Shown here piece after piece: positions 8,407 to 16,389 of a DNA stretch of 39,527 bases. This DNA comes from Planctomycetaceae bacterium. Lineage in GTDB: Bacteria; Planctomycetota; SZUA-567. Where the stretch lies: NCBI GenBank assembly GCA_021205245.1, contig JAJPXZ010000183.1, positions 1 to 39,527 on the forward strand, in the 5' to 3' direction. The notes below the pieces were generated by a model. The model worked only from the letters and a program-made list of their open reading frames with translations, ran no database searches and had not been told where the DNA came from. Both the position numbers and the translations under genes were made by a program. Numbering within the stretch: position 1 is the first letter of the stretch; the number at the start of each line of letters is the position of its first letter.

Positions 8407-8919
8407 ATGAAGCAAGCGAATCTGGTACGGGGCGTGGCGGCGGCGCTATGCGTGTGTCTGTGGCTTGGCGTCAGCGCCGCCGGCGAAAGCCGTGGCACAC
8501 TGTTATCCTATGATCAAGCCTTGGAAATCGCCATGAACCTCCTCGGCGGCGCTGGAACGGTCACTGAAAGCGACATCGATCACAAGCGGAGCGGCCGGGT
8601 GATTTATGAATTCGATATTGAGTCGGACGACTACGAATACGAAGTGGAGATTGACGGCTATACCGGCGACGTGCTCCAGTACAAGCAGGAGCGCGCCAAA
8701 GGGCGGCGCGGCAAAACCGCCGGGTTGCGCCTGGACGCCCGGACGGTGCAGGAGATGGCCCGCAACCAGGCCGGCGGCGGCAATGTCGTCAAGTACGAGG
8801 TCGAACGGGATGACGGAAGGGTTATCCACGAAATTACCGTCGTCGACGGCGCGACCAGACATAAGATGGAGATAGACGACGCCACCGGCGAAGTGGTCGA
8901 GTATTCGCGCAAACGATAA
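8407..8919 (+). CDS. Exported PepSY-domain protein
   Basis: 170 residues. A signal peptide (about 1-27, ending SAAGES) leads into two tandem PepSY-like units, roughly 32-97 and 107-168, each with the pattern of a helix followed by strands and an E/D-x-x-D/G-x-T/Y-G-E/D-V repeat (VEIDGYTGDVLQY and MEIDDATGEVVEYS). PepSY domains often inhibit proteases or occur in cell-wall and signal-sensing proteins; the actual partner here is unknown. A ribosome site (AAAGGAG) precedes the ATG. The gene stands alone and ends in a strong terminator. The convergent lipoprotein gene at 9321-9860 ends with almost the same hairpin. Confidence 0.85.
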   Translation: MKQANLVRGVAAALCVCLWLGVSAAGESRGTLLSYDQALEIAMNLLGGAGTVTESDIDHKRSGRVIYEFDIESDDYEYEVEIDGYTGDVLQYKQERAKGRRGKTAGLRLDARTVQEMARNQAGGGNVVKYEVERDDGRVIHEITVVDGATRHKMEIDDATGEVVEYSRKR

Positions 8920-8943
8920 TCAATCGTACCATGCAAATCAACT

Positions 8944-8980
8944 AGCCCCGGCCAATGTGGCCGGGGCTGGTTCTTTTTAG
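8944..8980 (+). terminator. Intrinsic terminator of the PepSY gene
   Basis: AGCCCCGGCC and GGCCGGGGCT form a 10-bp perfect stem with a 5-nt loop, then GGTTCTTTTT. The hairpin sequence is nearly identical to the one at 9264-9302 read on the opposite strand. Confidence 0.9.
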
Positions 8981-9004
8981 TAAGTCCGTGCAGCCGCCTC
9001 CACA

Positions 9005-9195
9005 CGTCACCCCGGCGTGCGGACCTCCACCAGCGAGGCTTGCGGGCGGTTCGGCCGGGGTCCACGGGATAGGGCATCTATGGCACCAACTCAAGCGGTG
9101 GCACGGGCCGCTTTTTGTATTGAGCGTTCGGGGCATGGACCCCGGCCGAACCGCCTGTTTTTTCCGCTGATGGACGTTCTGACGCCGGGGTGACG
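9005..9195. repeat. Inverted-repeat element, copy 2
   Basis: The outer arms CGTCACCCCGGCGT (9005-9018) and ACGCCGGGGTGACG (9182-9195) are perfect complements. The inner arms CGGGCGGTTCGGCCGGGGTCCA and TGGACCCCGGCCGAACCGCC pair almost perfectly. The left half (about 9005-9100) matches, in opposite orientation, the sequence at about 39396-39492 over two long near-identical blocks. Short open frames across it are produced by the repeat and are not genes. It lies between two convergent genes and their terminators. Confidence 0.8.
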
Positions 9196-9263
9196 ATGGT
9201 GGGTATTATCGTCGGTCGTGGAGCATACGTTCCTGGATGACGCGGCAAAGACCAACCCCGACA

Positions 9264-9302
9264 AACAAACAGCCCCGACCACATTGGCCGGGGCTGTTTG
9301 TT
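9264..9302 (-). terminator. Intrinsic terminator of the small lipoprotein gene
   Basis: On the minus strand, AACAAACAGCCCCGG...CGGGGCTGTTTGTT forms a 14-bp stem with T-rich 3' side (TGTTTGTTTGT). It differs by one base in its core from the terminator at 8944. Confidence 0.8.
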
Positions 9303-9320
9303 GACCGCTTGGAGGAGGAG

Positions 9321-9860
9321 TTATTTTGAAGGGGTGGTATCCACGGGTGGTTCCACCGGGTACTGATTCTTGAAGGTGGGCATGGGCGGCAGCGGCTCAC
9401 CAACGTATTCGGGCTGGACGGCATCATAGTGTTCGCTCGCCGTGTACGGTGCCACTTCGGCGGGGTAAAGCGGCGTGTCGGCGGGAACCAGGCAGCCGGC
9501 GATACGCACAGGCGGAACCGCGGCGGCTGGCTTGACGTCCGCTTTCGCCACGGCCTTCGGAGCGGCTGGGGCCTTTTCCGCTTTTTCCGGCTTTTCGGTT
9601 TTGGCGGGAGCGTACTTGTCCCTGCCTTCGATAGCCTGCTTCAGGGCTTCGGCGGTTTTGCGCGACGCTTCCGGGTTACGGTTAACAGCAGCCGGATAGA
9701 GTTCGGGACGGTAACTGACGCTGCACGGATCGACCACCGCGCACGGTTGCGCCGGAACAGTGCAGGTCGGCGTGTTGCAGTTCGAGCATCCAGACGCCAC
9801 CATCGCGGCGGCAACGGCCACGCTCAGGCCGATATATTTCCAAAACAAGGCGATACGCAT
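9321..9860 (-). CDS. Small lipoprotein, unknown function
   Basis: 179 residues. The N-terminus has a hydrophobic signal and a lipobox VASGC, so lipidation at Cys25 is expected. The mature part opens with a Cys-rich segment (CSNCNTPTCTVPAQPC) and contains a Lys/Ala/Pro/Glu-rich linker (about 85-112), typical of spacers between the membrane and a distal domain. The last 60 residues are Pro- and Tyr-rich (PLYPAEVAPYTASEHYD). No known domain is recognised. A GGGGGA ribosome site lies about 10 nt before the ATG. The layout resembles that of the larger lipoprotein at 3325-4530, with Cys, linker and Tyr/Pro-rich parts, so they may serve a related envelope role. Confidence 0.75.
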   Translation of the reverse strand: MRIALFWKYIGLSVAVAAAMVASGCSNCNTPTCTVPAQPCAVVDPCSVSYRPELYPAAVNRNPEASRKTAEALKQAIEGRDKYAPAKTEKPEKAEKAPAAPKAVAKADVKPAAAVPPVRIAGCLVPADTPLYPAEVAPYTASEHYDAVQPEYVGEPLPPMPTFKNQYPVEPPVDTTPSK

Positions 9861-10133
9861 TTTGGTCTTCCCCCTAGTGTCAATGACATAAACAGCGCCA
9901 ATTGCGGCACTGCCCCCATTTATAAACTGTTTCCCCAGTGCTTTCTTTTGTAGCTATTCGTTGCCCTTATATCAACTATAATCGGATTTTTTCAGACCCA
10001 GCTTTACGAAATTTTTCGAATTTCTTGAAAATATATTCCGCCTGCCGCCCTCTTCAACCCCGGTATTGCTAATTTCCGCCGGGACGGAAGCACAGTCGGG
10101 TACACTATAAGAGGGAAAGAGACGGAGGGAGCC

Positions 10134-11120
10134 ATGGCAAAGCAAGACGAGCTCAGGGAGTTATTTGCGGCCAAATTGAAAGCGGCGCTGGCCCACGCTA
10201 TCACCGTGCATAAGCGCGGCCTTCGTTGGGTATTGCCGCTGGCGATTGGCGTCTTTGCCGTCTTTTACCTGATCCTGGGTCAGATGCCCTGGTTATTCGG
10301 GTCGCACGGACGGGGCGCACTGACCCAATTCGCCACCATTCTGTTTTCACTGGTCCCGGCATTCTTTGTCTGGCACTATGCGCCACGGGCGCTGGCGCGG
10401 TCGGCGCGGCGCGTTTTTACCGAGACGGTGCTGCGTCCTCTCGGCCGACTCGTCGATCCGGCAATGGACTACGAGCCTAAGGCACGCATCTCCCGGGATA
10501 TCCTCGACACCAGCCTCCTTTTCGACAGCGTTGGCGAAGGGCTGACCAGCATACGCGGCGATAATCTGTTCAAGGGAACTGCCGCCGACGGCAATGCCTT
10601 TGCCTTTTCGACGCTCCAGGCCGACAAAAAGGTTCGCCATGGCTGCCATCTCTACGGCGGCACCTTGTTCAGCGGCATGTTCCTGCGGCGGACAGCGCGT
10701 GAATCGATTGACGGCCTGATGATGATTGTACCGCGTGCATCCGGACTGACGCCGGAAGGATTGACGGAACGAATCCGGGTTGCGGAACGGGACGCGCTTT
10801 TGCCGGTCAGGGAAATCGAGGTAATACATGATCCGGCGTTTGTCCGCTGGTTCATTGTCCTTGCCGCCGGCGGCGACGCGCCGCCTCCCACTCCCGCCAT
10901 GCGGGAACGGATTCTTGCTCTGCTGGAGGAATACGGATATCAACCGTACTATTCCCGCATGGGCACCGAATGGCATCTTGGGTTGATGACCGCCAGGCGA
11001 CAGTTGGAGATTCCGGATTGCGCGCCTGGCGACGAAAAGACACTCTTACTGGCGTGTGAACGGTATTACACCGATATCCAGGTGGTGCGGGAGTTGGCGG
11101 ATGCGGAGGCGTTTGCCTAA
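10134..11120 (+). CDS. DUF3137-like membrane protein
   Basis: 328 residues. Two closely spaced TM helices (about 31-50 and 64-82) are followed by a soluble domain of about 240 residues. The arrangement and motifs such as DTSLLFDSVGEGLTSIRGDNLFKG and LYGGTLFSGMFL match my memory of DUF3137 proteins, whose function is unknown. GGAGGGAGCC just before the ATG is the ribosome site. It stands alone in a 273-bp AT-richer upstream gap (9861-10133) in which I see no other gene, and it converges on the asparaginase gene with a gap of 22 bp, so the two transcripts must end in or overlap each other. Confidence 0.75.
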   Translation: MAKQDELRELFAAKLKAALAHAITVHKRGLRWVLPLAIGVFAVFYLILGQMPWLFGSHGRGALTQFATILFSLVPAFFVWHYAPRALARSARRVFTETVLRPLGRLVDPAMDYEPKARISRDILDTSLLFDSVGEGLTSIRGDNLFKGTAADGNAFAFSTLQADKKVRHGCHLYGGTLFSGMFLRRTARESIDGLMMIVPRASGLTPEGLTERIRVAERDALLPVREIEVIHDPAFVRWFIVLAAGGDAPPPTPAMRERILALLEEYGYQPYYSRMGTEWHLGLMTARRQLEIPDCAPGDEKTLLLACERYYTDIQVVRELADAEAFA

Positions 11121-11142
11121 GGGTCACGCATCGCGCCGGAAT

Positions 11143-12165
11143 TCATGCAAGGCTGTAGCGATCAAACAGCGCCTGCATTCCCCCTTTTTGCCAATCGCCC
11201 CGCGTCAGTGCCACCTGCAACAATACCCTGGCCTTGGCCGGGCTGAGGAACCCGGCGGCGATGAATCCGTCGCGGCGAATCTTTTCGGTCAGCGGAACCG
11301 GTCCGTCGACCACCCGCGTGGCGCACACAACAGCCACGCCACCGGCGACAGCCTCGGCCAGAGCCGGCCGCACATCCCCATGCACATTCCCCATGCCGAC
11401 GCCCGCATGCACCAGCCCCCACGCGCCGGCGGCGAGAGCGGCATCGACCAGGCCGCGTTCCTGACCGGCATGACCGTAGATGATTTCCACCCGTGGCAAC
11501 GCATCCAACCCGGCCACGGTAAACACCGGCAGGCCTTCCCGAGCCGTGGCTGGACGGAAGAACACCGGGTCGCCGTCGACCACCCGCCCCTCCGGACCGC
11601 CCCAGGAGGAAAACGCGTTCAAGGCCATGGAATCGGTTTTCCTGACCCGTCGCGCCGCATGAATGTCGTTATTGAACACCACCAGCACGCCCCGGCCGGA
11701 AGCGGCGGGACAGACCGCAGTCTGCACCGCAGCCAGGATATTGGCTGGGCCGTCGGCCGAAACGGCGTCGGCGGGGCGCATCGCGCCGGTCATCACCACC
11801 GGTTTGCCATGGGGAAGCAGGCAGTCGAGAAAAACCGCCGTCTCCTCCATCGTGTCGGTGCCATGCAGGACAATCACCCCCGAGACTTCGGGATCGTCCA
11901 ATTCCTGGCTGGCGGTCCGCACCAAATCAAGCCATACGTCCGACGTCATATCCTCGCTGCCGATATTCGCCACCTGATGGGCCCGGAGCCGCACCGCCGC
12001 CGACAAACCAGGAACAGCCGCCAATAAATCGTCACCAGAGACAACGCCGGAACGGTAGTTGGCTGAACTGCCCTGGCGCGTCGACTGTCCAGCAATGGTG
12101 CCGCCGGTGGCAAGAACTGAAATCAGCGGCAGAGAAGCCGAATTTATAGAGTCATTACGTGTCAT
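11143..12165 (-). CDS. ansA: L-asparaginase (asparaginase/glutaminase family)
   Basis: The enzyme hydrolyses L-asparagine to aspartate and ammonia. The ORF track runs to 12291, but the first 42 residues are translated from a hairpin leader; the ATG at 12165 (MTRNDSINS) gives a normal length of 340 residues. Motif 1 is VLATGGTIAG (nucleophile Thr), motif 2 is LHGTDTMEETA (second Thr-Asp pair), and the conserved Lys lies in the RRVRKTDS region. No signal peptide is seen, so a cytoplasmic enzyme is likely. Distinguishing AnsA from AnsB types needs alignment. The gene is divergent from the csoR-like gene and converges on the DUF3137 gene. The leader hairpin at 12192-12241 may control it. Confidence 0.92.
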   Translation of the reverse strand: MTRNDSINSASLPLISVLATGGTIAGQSTRQGSSANYRSGVVSGDDLLAAVPGLSAAVRLRAHQVANIGSEDMTSDVWLDLVRTASQELDDPEVSGVIVLHGTDTMEETAVFLDCLLPHGKPVVMTGAMRPADAVSADGPANILAAVQTAVCPAASGRGVLVVFNNDIHAARRVRKTDSMALNAFSSWGGPEGRVVDGDPVFFRPATAREGLPVFTVAGLDALPRVEIIYGHAGQERGLVDAALAAGAWGLVHAGVGMGNVHGDVRPALAEAVAGGVAVVCATRVVDGPVPLTEKIRRDGFIAAGFLSPAKARVLLQVALTRGDWQKGGMQALFDRYSLA

Positions 12166-12191
12166 ATTCACCCATTCACACAAAAATACAC

Positions 12192-12241
12192 GGGCTTTGA
12201 CAGTTCGTTGCCTGTTTAAGGCAAAGAACCTGTCAAAGCCC
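12192..12241 (-). promoter_or_regulatory. Long hairpin in the asparaginase leader
   Basis: GGGCTTTGACAGTTCGTTGCCT and its near-complement AGGCAAAGAACCTGTCAAAGCCC form a stem of about 22 bp (one mismatch, one bulge) with a 5-nt loop. On the minus strand it is followed by GTGTATTTTTG, and then by the asparaginase ATG 27 nt later. It looks like a transcription attenuator or a strong 5' mRNA structure. Confidence 0.6.
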
Positions 12242-12459
12242 TTCAATAGTGCGAAAACTCCGATAAGGGTTGAAAGTTGATGGGGAGACATCTTTTAGTA
12301 TAAACCATGAAACCATTTTCGCAACTCTCAATCCATAAAATTTCGCATTTATGCAACATGTTTTGTAGACGCAGGTTCAATGGATGCGTCAACTTTTACC
12401 GTAAAGGCCGCCCATACCTACCGGTTACGGCGGCATCCACTGCCATGTTAATTGAGCGT

Positions 12460-12504
12460 AAATTAATTTTTCCATTTGACAAATTAATTCTTTCCTTTTA
12501 AACC
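12460..12504 (+). promoter_or_regulatory. Candidate promoter with flanking direct repeats for the csoR-like gene
   Basis: TTGACA (12476-12481) is a perfect -35 box; a 17-nt spacer leads to TAAACC, a weak -10. AAATTAATT occurs at 12460-12468 and again at 12481-12489, 21 bp apart, i.e. two helical turns, on either side of the -35 box. A factor bound to both could control the promoter. Confidence 0.4.
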
Positions 12505-12547
12505 CTTCTCACGTTGGTGGTTGTTGCCCAAGAGAGGATATCCTAGT

Positions 12548-12850
12548 ATGACCAGCGACGTTGAAAACCCTGTCCCGCCCCAGGAAGAAATCAAGCCGAT
12601 CCTTAAGGCCCTCCGCACCTGCCGAGGCCAACTCGACGGCATTATCGGCATGGTCGAGAAGACCCGCGACTCGCTCGAGGTATCAAATCAGATACTCGCC
12701 GCCCAGGCCATGCTCAAGCGCGCAAACAAGATGGTTCTGATTCAGTACATCGAGGAGACCATGCGAACCGGTATGGCCGAACCCCAGAGAACCGATGCCG
12801 CCATCGCGGAAATTAATACCATCCTCGACAAGCTTTTGCGCCAACCCTAA
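12548..12850 (+). CDS. CsoR/RcnR-family (DUF156) transcriptional regulator without copper ligands
   Basis: 100 residues, all-helical, from the ATG at 12548 (an in-frame upstream start at 12521 is less likely; AGAGAGG serves the ATG). The family fold is clear from the CRGQLDGIIGMVE and NQILAAQAMLKRAN pattern. Copper sensors of the CsoR class use Cys-His-Cys at positions spaced 25 and 4 residues apart. At those positions this protein has Ser42, Tyr67 and Thr71. The three ligands are thus missing at matched spacing. A single Cys25 lies in the first helix. It sits directly upstream of copA in the same direction, so it may still control that gene, by some other signal, or be a non-sensing relative. 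Confidence 0.85.
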   Translation: MTSDVENPVPPQEEIKPILKALRTCRGQLDGIIGMVEKTRDSLEVSNQILAAQAMLKRANKMVLIQYIEETMRTGMAEPQRTDAAIAEINTILDKLLRQP

Positions 12851-12872
12851 CGGAAACGCCCCATGATGCGCC

Positions 12873-12901
12873 TTGTGCGAGTCCACTCTTGTAGTTATAA
12901 T
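12873..12901 (+). promoter_or_regulatory. Candidate sigma70-type promoter for copA
   Basis: TTGTGC (12873-12878), a 17-nt spacer and a perfect TATAAT (12896-12901) lie between the regulator gene and copA. Just downstream GTACTCCTATGCAAGGGAC is an imperfect dyad that could be an operator for the neighbouring regulator. Confidence 0.55.
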
Positions 12902-12933
12902 AGAGACAGGTACTCCTATGCAAGGGACAGATA

Positions 12934-15402
12934 ATGGCCGCCACCGCGACAATGGGCATAACCGGCATGACCTGCGCTGCCTGCGGCAAGCGGGTGGAAA
13001 AGGTGGTTGGCAAATTGCCGGGCGTCAATACAGCCTCAGTCAACATCGCCACTGAAAAACTTTCCGTCGCCTACGACGACGCCGTGGTCGGCCCGGCCGA
13101 TATCGAGAACGCTGTCTCCCGGGCCGGCTTCGGCGTCGTGCGACAGGATGAAAAAACCGCTGTCATCCCCATCGCCGGTATGAGTTGCGCCGCCTGCGCC
13201 TCGCGCCTCGAAAAGGTGTTGGGCAAATTGGACGGCACCGTCTCGGCCAACGTCAACTACGCCACCGAAAAAGCCGTTCTTGTCTACAACCCCGCAGCCC
13301 TCCGGATGGCTACCGTCCGCGAGGCTGTCGCCAAGGCCGGTTTCCAGGCACTCGACATCGAGAAAGAGGGGGCGGTCGACGCCGACCGCATCCGCCGCGA
13401 CGCCGAAGTGCGCTCGATGTGGCGGCGCTTTACCGTTGCCGTCATCTTTGCCGCGCCACTCCTGTACATCGCCATGGCCAGCATGATTCCGGGCGCGCCG
13501 TTTCCATCCTTCCTCGACCCGGCTATGCACCCGCTTCGCTTTGCCCTGGTGCAACTCTGTCTCACCCTGCCCATCGCCTGGGTAGGCAGGCGCTTCTACT
13601 CGGTTGGGTTCAAGCTGCTGTGGCAGCGCGCCCCGAACATGGACTCGCTGATCGCCGTCGGCACCTCGGCCGCCATCGCCTACAGCCTTTATTCCACCTG
13701 GCGGATTTGGCACGGAGACGCCCACGCGGTCAACGGCCTTTATTACGAATCGGCCGGGGTGATTATCGCCCTTATTCTCTTGGGGAAATCCCTCGAGGCG
13801 GTGTCCAAAGGAAAGACCTCCCAAGCCATCAAGAAGCTGATGGGCCTGGCGCCGAAGACCGCCCTGGTGGTGCGTGACGGCGTCGAGGCGGAACTGCCTA
13901 TCGACGAGGTCGAACCGGGCGACGTGGTGGTGGTGAAGCCTGGCGACAAGATACCGGTCGACGGGGTCATCCTCGAAGGCAGGACCACCATTGACGAGGC
14001 GATGCTGACCGGCGAGTCCATGCCGGTCGACAAGAAGACCGGCGACAGGGTCTACGGCGCGTCGATCAATAAAAACGGCCGCATCCTTTTCCGAGCCGAA
14101 AAAGTTGGCGCAGACACCGCCCTGGCGCAAATCGTCAAGCTGGTCGAGGACGCGCAAAACGCCAAGGCCCCTATCGCCCGCCTGGCGGACGTGGTGGCCG
14201 GGTACTTTGTGCCGGCGGTCATCCTGATAGCGGTTCTGGCCGCCCTCGCCTGGTGGATCGGGACGCGGGACTTCGCCTTTGCGCTGTCCATCTTTATCTC
14301 GGTCCTTATTATCGCCTGCCCCTGCGCCCTCGGCCTCGCCACGCCGACGGCAATCATGGTCGGCACCGGGCGCGGCGCGGAGTATGGCATCCTTATCAAG
14401 GGCGGCGACGCCCTGGAATCGGCGCAAAAAATTAATGCCGTCATCCTTGACAAAACCGGCACCATAACCAGGGGCAAGCCGGAACTTACCGATGTCCTGC
14501 CGGTTCCGGGCGGCGACCGTAAAACTCTCCTCCGCTTGGCCGCATCGGCGGAAAAGGGGTCCGAGCACCCGCTGGGCGAAGCGGTGACCGAGGGCGCGGC
14601 ACGGGAGGGAATCGACCTCCTCCCGCTCGAGCATTTCGAAGCGCTTCCCGGCCGTGGCATCGACGCCACCGCCTCGGGTGAACGCATCCTTCTCGGCAAC
14701 GAACGCCTGCTCGTCGAAAACGGCATCGCCCCGGGAGCGTTGACCGAAGAATTTATCCGTCTCGCCTCCGACGGCAAGACGCCCATGTATGTGGCGGCGA
14801 ATGGCGCACTGGCGGGGGTTCTGGCGGTTGCGGACGTGGTCAAGCCGTCCAGCGCCGAGGCGGTGCGGGCACTCCGCGACCTTGGTATCGAAGTGGCGAT
14901 GCTGACCGGCGACAACCGCCGCACCGCCGAGGCGATTGCCAAGCAGGTCGGCGTCGACCGGGTTTTGGCCGAGGTGTTGCCAGGCGACAAGGCAAACGAG
15001 GTCAAGCGGCTGCAGGCGGAAGGAAAACGCGTCGCCATGGTCGGCGACGGCATTAACGACGCCCCCGCCCTGGCCCAGGCCGACGTGGGGATAGCCATCG
15101 GCTCGGGTGCGGACGTGGCGATGGAGTCGGCCGACGTGGTCCTGATGCACAGCGATCTCATGGATGTGCCGGCCGCGGTGGAACTGGCCCGCGCCACCAT
15201 CCGCAACATCAAGGAAAACCTGTTTTGGGCATTTGCCTACAATACGCTTGGCATTCCGGTGGCCGCCGGGGTGCTCTACCTTTTCGGCGGTCCGCTATTG
15301 AACCCGATGCTGGCCGCCGCGGCGATGTCCCTGAGTTCCGTCTCTGTGTTGACGAATGCGCTGCGGTTGCGGCGTTTTCGTCCCAAGGCCAAAAAGGGGT
15401 GA
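12934..15402 (+). CDS. copA: Copper-exporting P1B-type ATPase
   Basis: 822 residues. Two N-terminal heavy-metal-associated domains carry GMTCAAC (Cys14, Cys17) and GMSCAAC (Cys85, Cys88). Then come the usual eight TM helices, the TGES actuator motif (MLTGESMPV), the CPC ion-site motif (IIACPCALGLATP), the phosphorylation site DKTGTITRG, the SEHPLGEAV (HP) motif and the hinge GDGINDAPALAQADVGIAIG. Together these define a Cu(+)-type P1B-1 ATPase that pumps copper out of the cytoplasm at the cost of ATP. It is downstream of the CsoR-like gene with an 83-bp gap and seems to have its own promoter. The start codon at 12934 has only a weak GGGA site. Confidence 0.95.
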   Translation: MAATATMGITGMTCAACGKRVEKVVGKLPGVNTASVNIATEKLSVAYDDAVVGPADIENAVSRAGFGVVRQDEKTAVIPIAGMSCAACASRLEKVLGKLDGTVSANVNYATEKAVLVYNPAALRMATVREAVAKAGFQALDIEKEGAVDADRIRRDAEVRSMWRRFTVAVIFAAPLLYIAMASMIPGAPFPSFLDPAMHPLRFALVQLCLTLPIAWVGRRFYSVGFKLLWQRAPNMDSLIAVGTSAAIAYSLYSTWRIWHGDAHAVNGLYYESAGVIIALILLGKSLEAVSKGKTSQAIKKLMGLAPKTALVVRDGVEAELPIDEVEPGDVVVVKPGDKIPVDGVILEGRTTIDEAMLTGESMPVDKKTGDRVYGASINKNGRILFRAEKVGADTALAQIVKLVEDAQNAKAPIARLADVVAGYFVPAVILIAVLAALAWWIGTRDFAFALSIFISVLIIACPCALGLATPTAIMVGTGRGAEYGILIKGGDALESAQKINAVILDKTGTITRGKPELTDVLPVPGGDRKTLLRLAASAEKGSEHPLGEAVTEGAAREGIDLLPLEHFEALPGRGIDATASGERILLGNERLLVENGIAPGALTEEFIRLASDGKTPMYVAANGALAGVLAVADVVKPSSAEAVRALRDLGIEVAMLTGDNRRTAEAIAKQVGVDRVLAEVLPGDKANEVKRLQAEGKRVAMVGDGINDAPALAQADVGIAIGSGADVAMESADVVLMHSDLMDVPAAVELARATIRNIKENLFWAFAYNTLGIPVAAGVLYLFGGPLLNPMLAAAAMSLSSVSVLTNALRLRRFRPKAKKG

Positions 15403-15437
15403 GGCGTTCCCGGCCGATTTCGAAAAAGGAGAGAGCC

Positions 15438-16205
15438 ATGAGCACGCTATACCGTCGAGTCCTCTGTCTCCTGGCGGTCGTCCTTCTGGGCGGCGGATAC
15501 GGCTGGGCTGCTTCACGAAGCGAAGTGGCGAACAAGCTGGAAGATTTTCGGCAGTTCTTCGTCGACTTCCAGCTCGCACCCGACTCGGGCATTCCCGGCG
15601 ATCTGCTGGCCGAGTGTTACGGCGTTATTATTATGCGACAGTACAAGGCCGGGTTTATCTTCGGCGCGCGGGTCGGTCATGGCGTGATCTTCATGCACGA
15701 CCGGTTCACCGGCGAGTGGTCGCCGCCGGCGTTTGTGCGGTCTGCCGACGGCAGCTTCGGCTTCCAGATAGGAGGCCAGTCCGTCGACGCCATCATCCTG
15801 ATCATGAACCAGGAAGGGGTGGACATGCTCCTGAAGACCCGCTTCTCCATCGGCGTCGACGCGTCGGCTGCCGCTGGTCCGGTGGGACGGGACATGTCGG
15901 CCCAGGTGGGGCCGGGAACAGCGCTCCTCACCTATTCCAGGGCGAAGGGCCTCTATGCCGGCGCGTCTTTCGAAGGCGGCGCGTTCTTGAACAACAACGA
16001 CTACAACCTCGCCCTCTACGGACGGCCAGTCGGGATCCGGGACATTCTCCTGAACCGCCAAGTAGCCATGCCGCCTGAAGCCCACCCGATTATCTCCACC
16101 CTGCAGCAGTACGCTACCAGCGGCGGCCCGGCGACCCCGGCCCAGCCGTCGACCGGCGGCCTGCCTCCGCGCATCGGGTCGGTGACTCCCGCGCCGGAGT
16201 ACTAG
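15438..16205 (+). CDS. Exported SYLF-domain (Ysc84-type) lipid-binding protein
   Basis: The ORF track starts too early at 15225, inside copA; the ATG at 15438, with AAAGGAGAG upstream, is correct and gives 255 residues. A signal peptide (about 1-25, ending GWAASR) precedes a domain with the SYLF pattern: AECYGVIIMRQYKAGFIFGARVG, then FQIGGQSVDAIILIMNQEGV, and SRAKGLYAGASFEGG near the end. SYLF domains bind phospholipids, and here the protein would act in the periplasm. The last 35 residues are Pro/Gly/Ala-rich. It follows copA after 35 bp, so it may be read from the copA promoter. It ends before a good terminator. Confidence 0.85.
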   Translation: MSTLYRRVLCLLAVVLLGGGYGWAASRSEVANKLEDFRQFFVDFQLAPDSGIPGDLLAECYGVIIMRQYKAGFIFGARVGHGVIFMHDRFTGEWSPPAFVRSADGSFGFQIGGQSVDAIILIMNQEGVDMLLKTRFSIGVDASAAAGPVGRDMSAQVGPGTALLTYSRAKGLYAGASFEGGAFLNNNDYNLALYGRPVGIRDILLNRQVAMPPEAHPIISTLQQYATSGGPATPAQPSTGGLPPRIGSVTPAPEY

Positions 16206-16237
16206 AGCGAAACCGCGATTGGTTAGGTATACAAAGC

Positions 16238-16267
16238 AAACAGTCGCCGCGACGGCGTCCTGTTTTT
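16238..16267 (+). terminator. Intrinsic terminator of the SYLF gene
   Basis: The sequence AAACAGTCGCCGCGACGGCGTCCTGTTTTT forms a stem around CGCCG/CGGCG with an outer AAACAG/CTGTTT pairing, ending in a T-run. Confidence 0.75.
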
Positions 16268-16389
16268 GTTGTTTGTCTTAAGGATAACCATTTGCGCCCC
16301 CTCGGCGTCAACCCGTCGTCAGGGGAGGCTGGATGGTAAATCAAACAACCGAGGCGACGCAAGGAGGAGATGGGATGCCTTACCTGCTC

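Noticed and set aside
8955-9170. ORF in the repeat element resembling a minus-strand ORF at 39306-39527 (both with PPHVTPACGPPPAR)
   Set aside because: The likeness comes from the shared inverted repeat; the reading frames diverge after the repeat blocks and lack ribosome sites.
12166-12291. 42-residue N-terminal extension of asparaginase
   Set aside because: It is translated from a long hairpin, has no family match, and a good internal ATG restores the normal length.
12307-12501. 64-residue ORF upstream of the csoR-like gene
   Set aside because: It lies in AT-rich promoter-like DNA, has no convincing ribosome site and no recognisable sequence pattern.
13036-15150. 704-residue ORF antisense to copA, and other long antisense ORFs (e.g. 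in the HtrA and F1 genes)
   Set aside because: These are frame shadows in GC-rich coding DNA, with His/Asp/Gly-rich composition typical of antisense frames; the plus-strand genes are certain.
15225-15437. Extended N-terminus of the SYLF protein
   Set aside because: It overlaps the copA coding region and would hide a clear signal peptide that begins at 15438.
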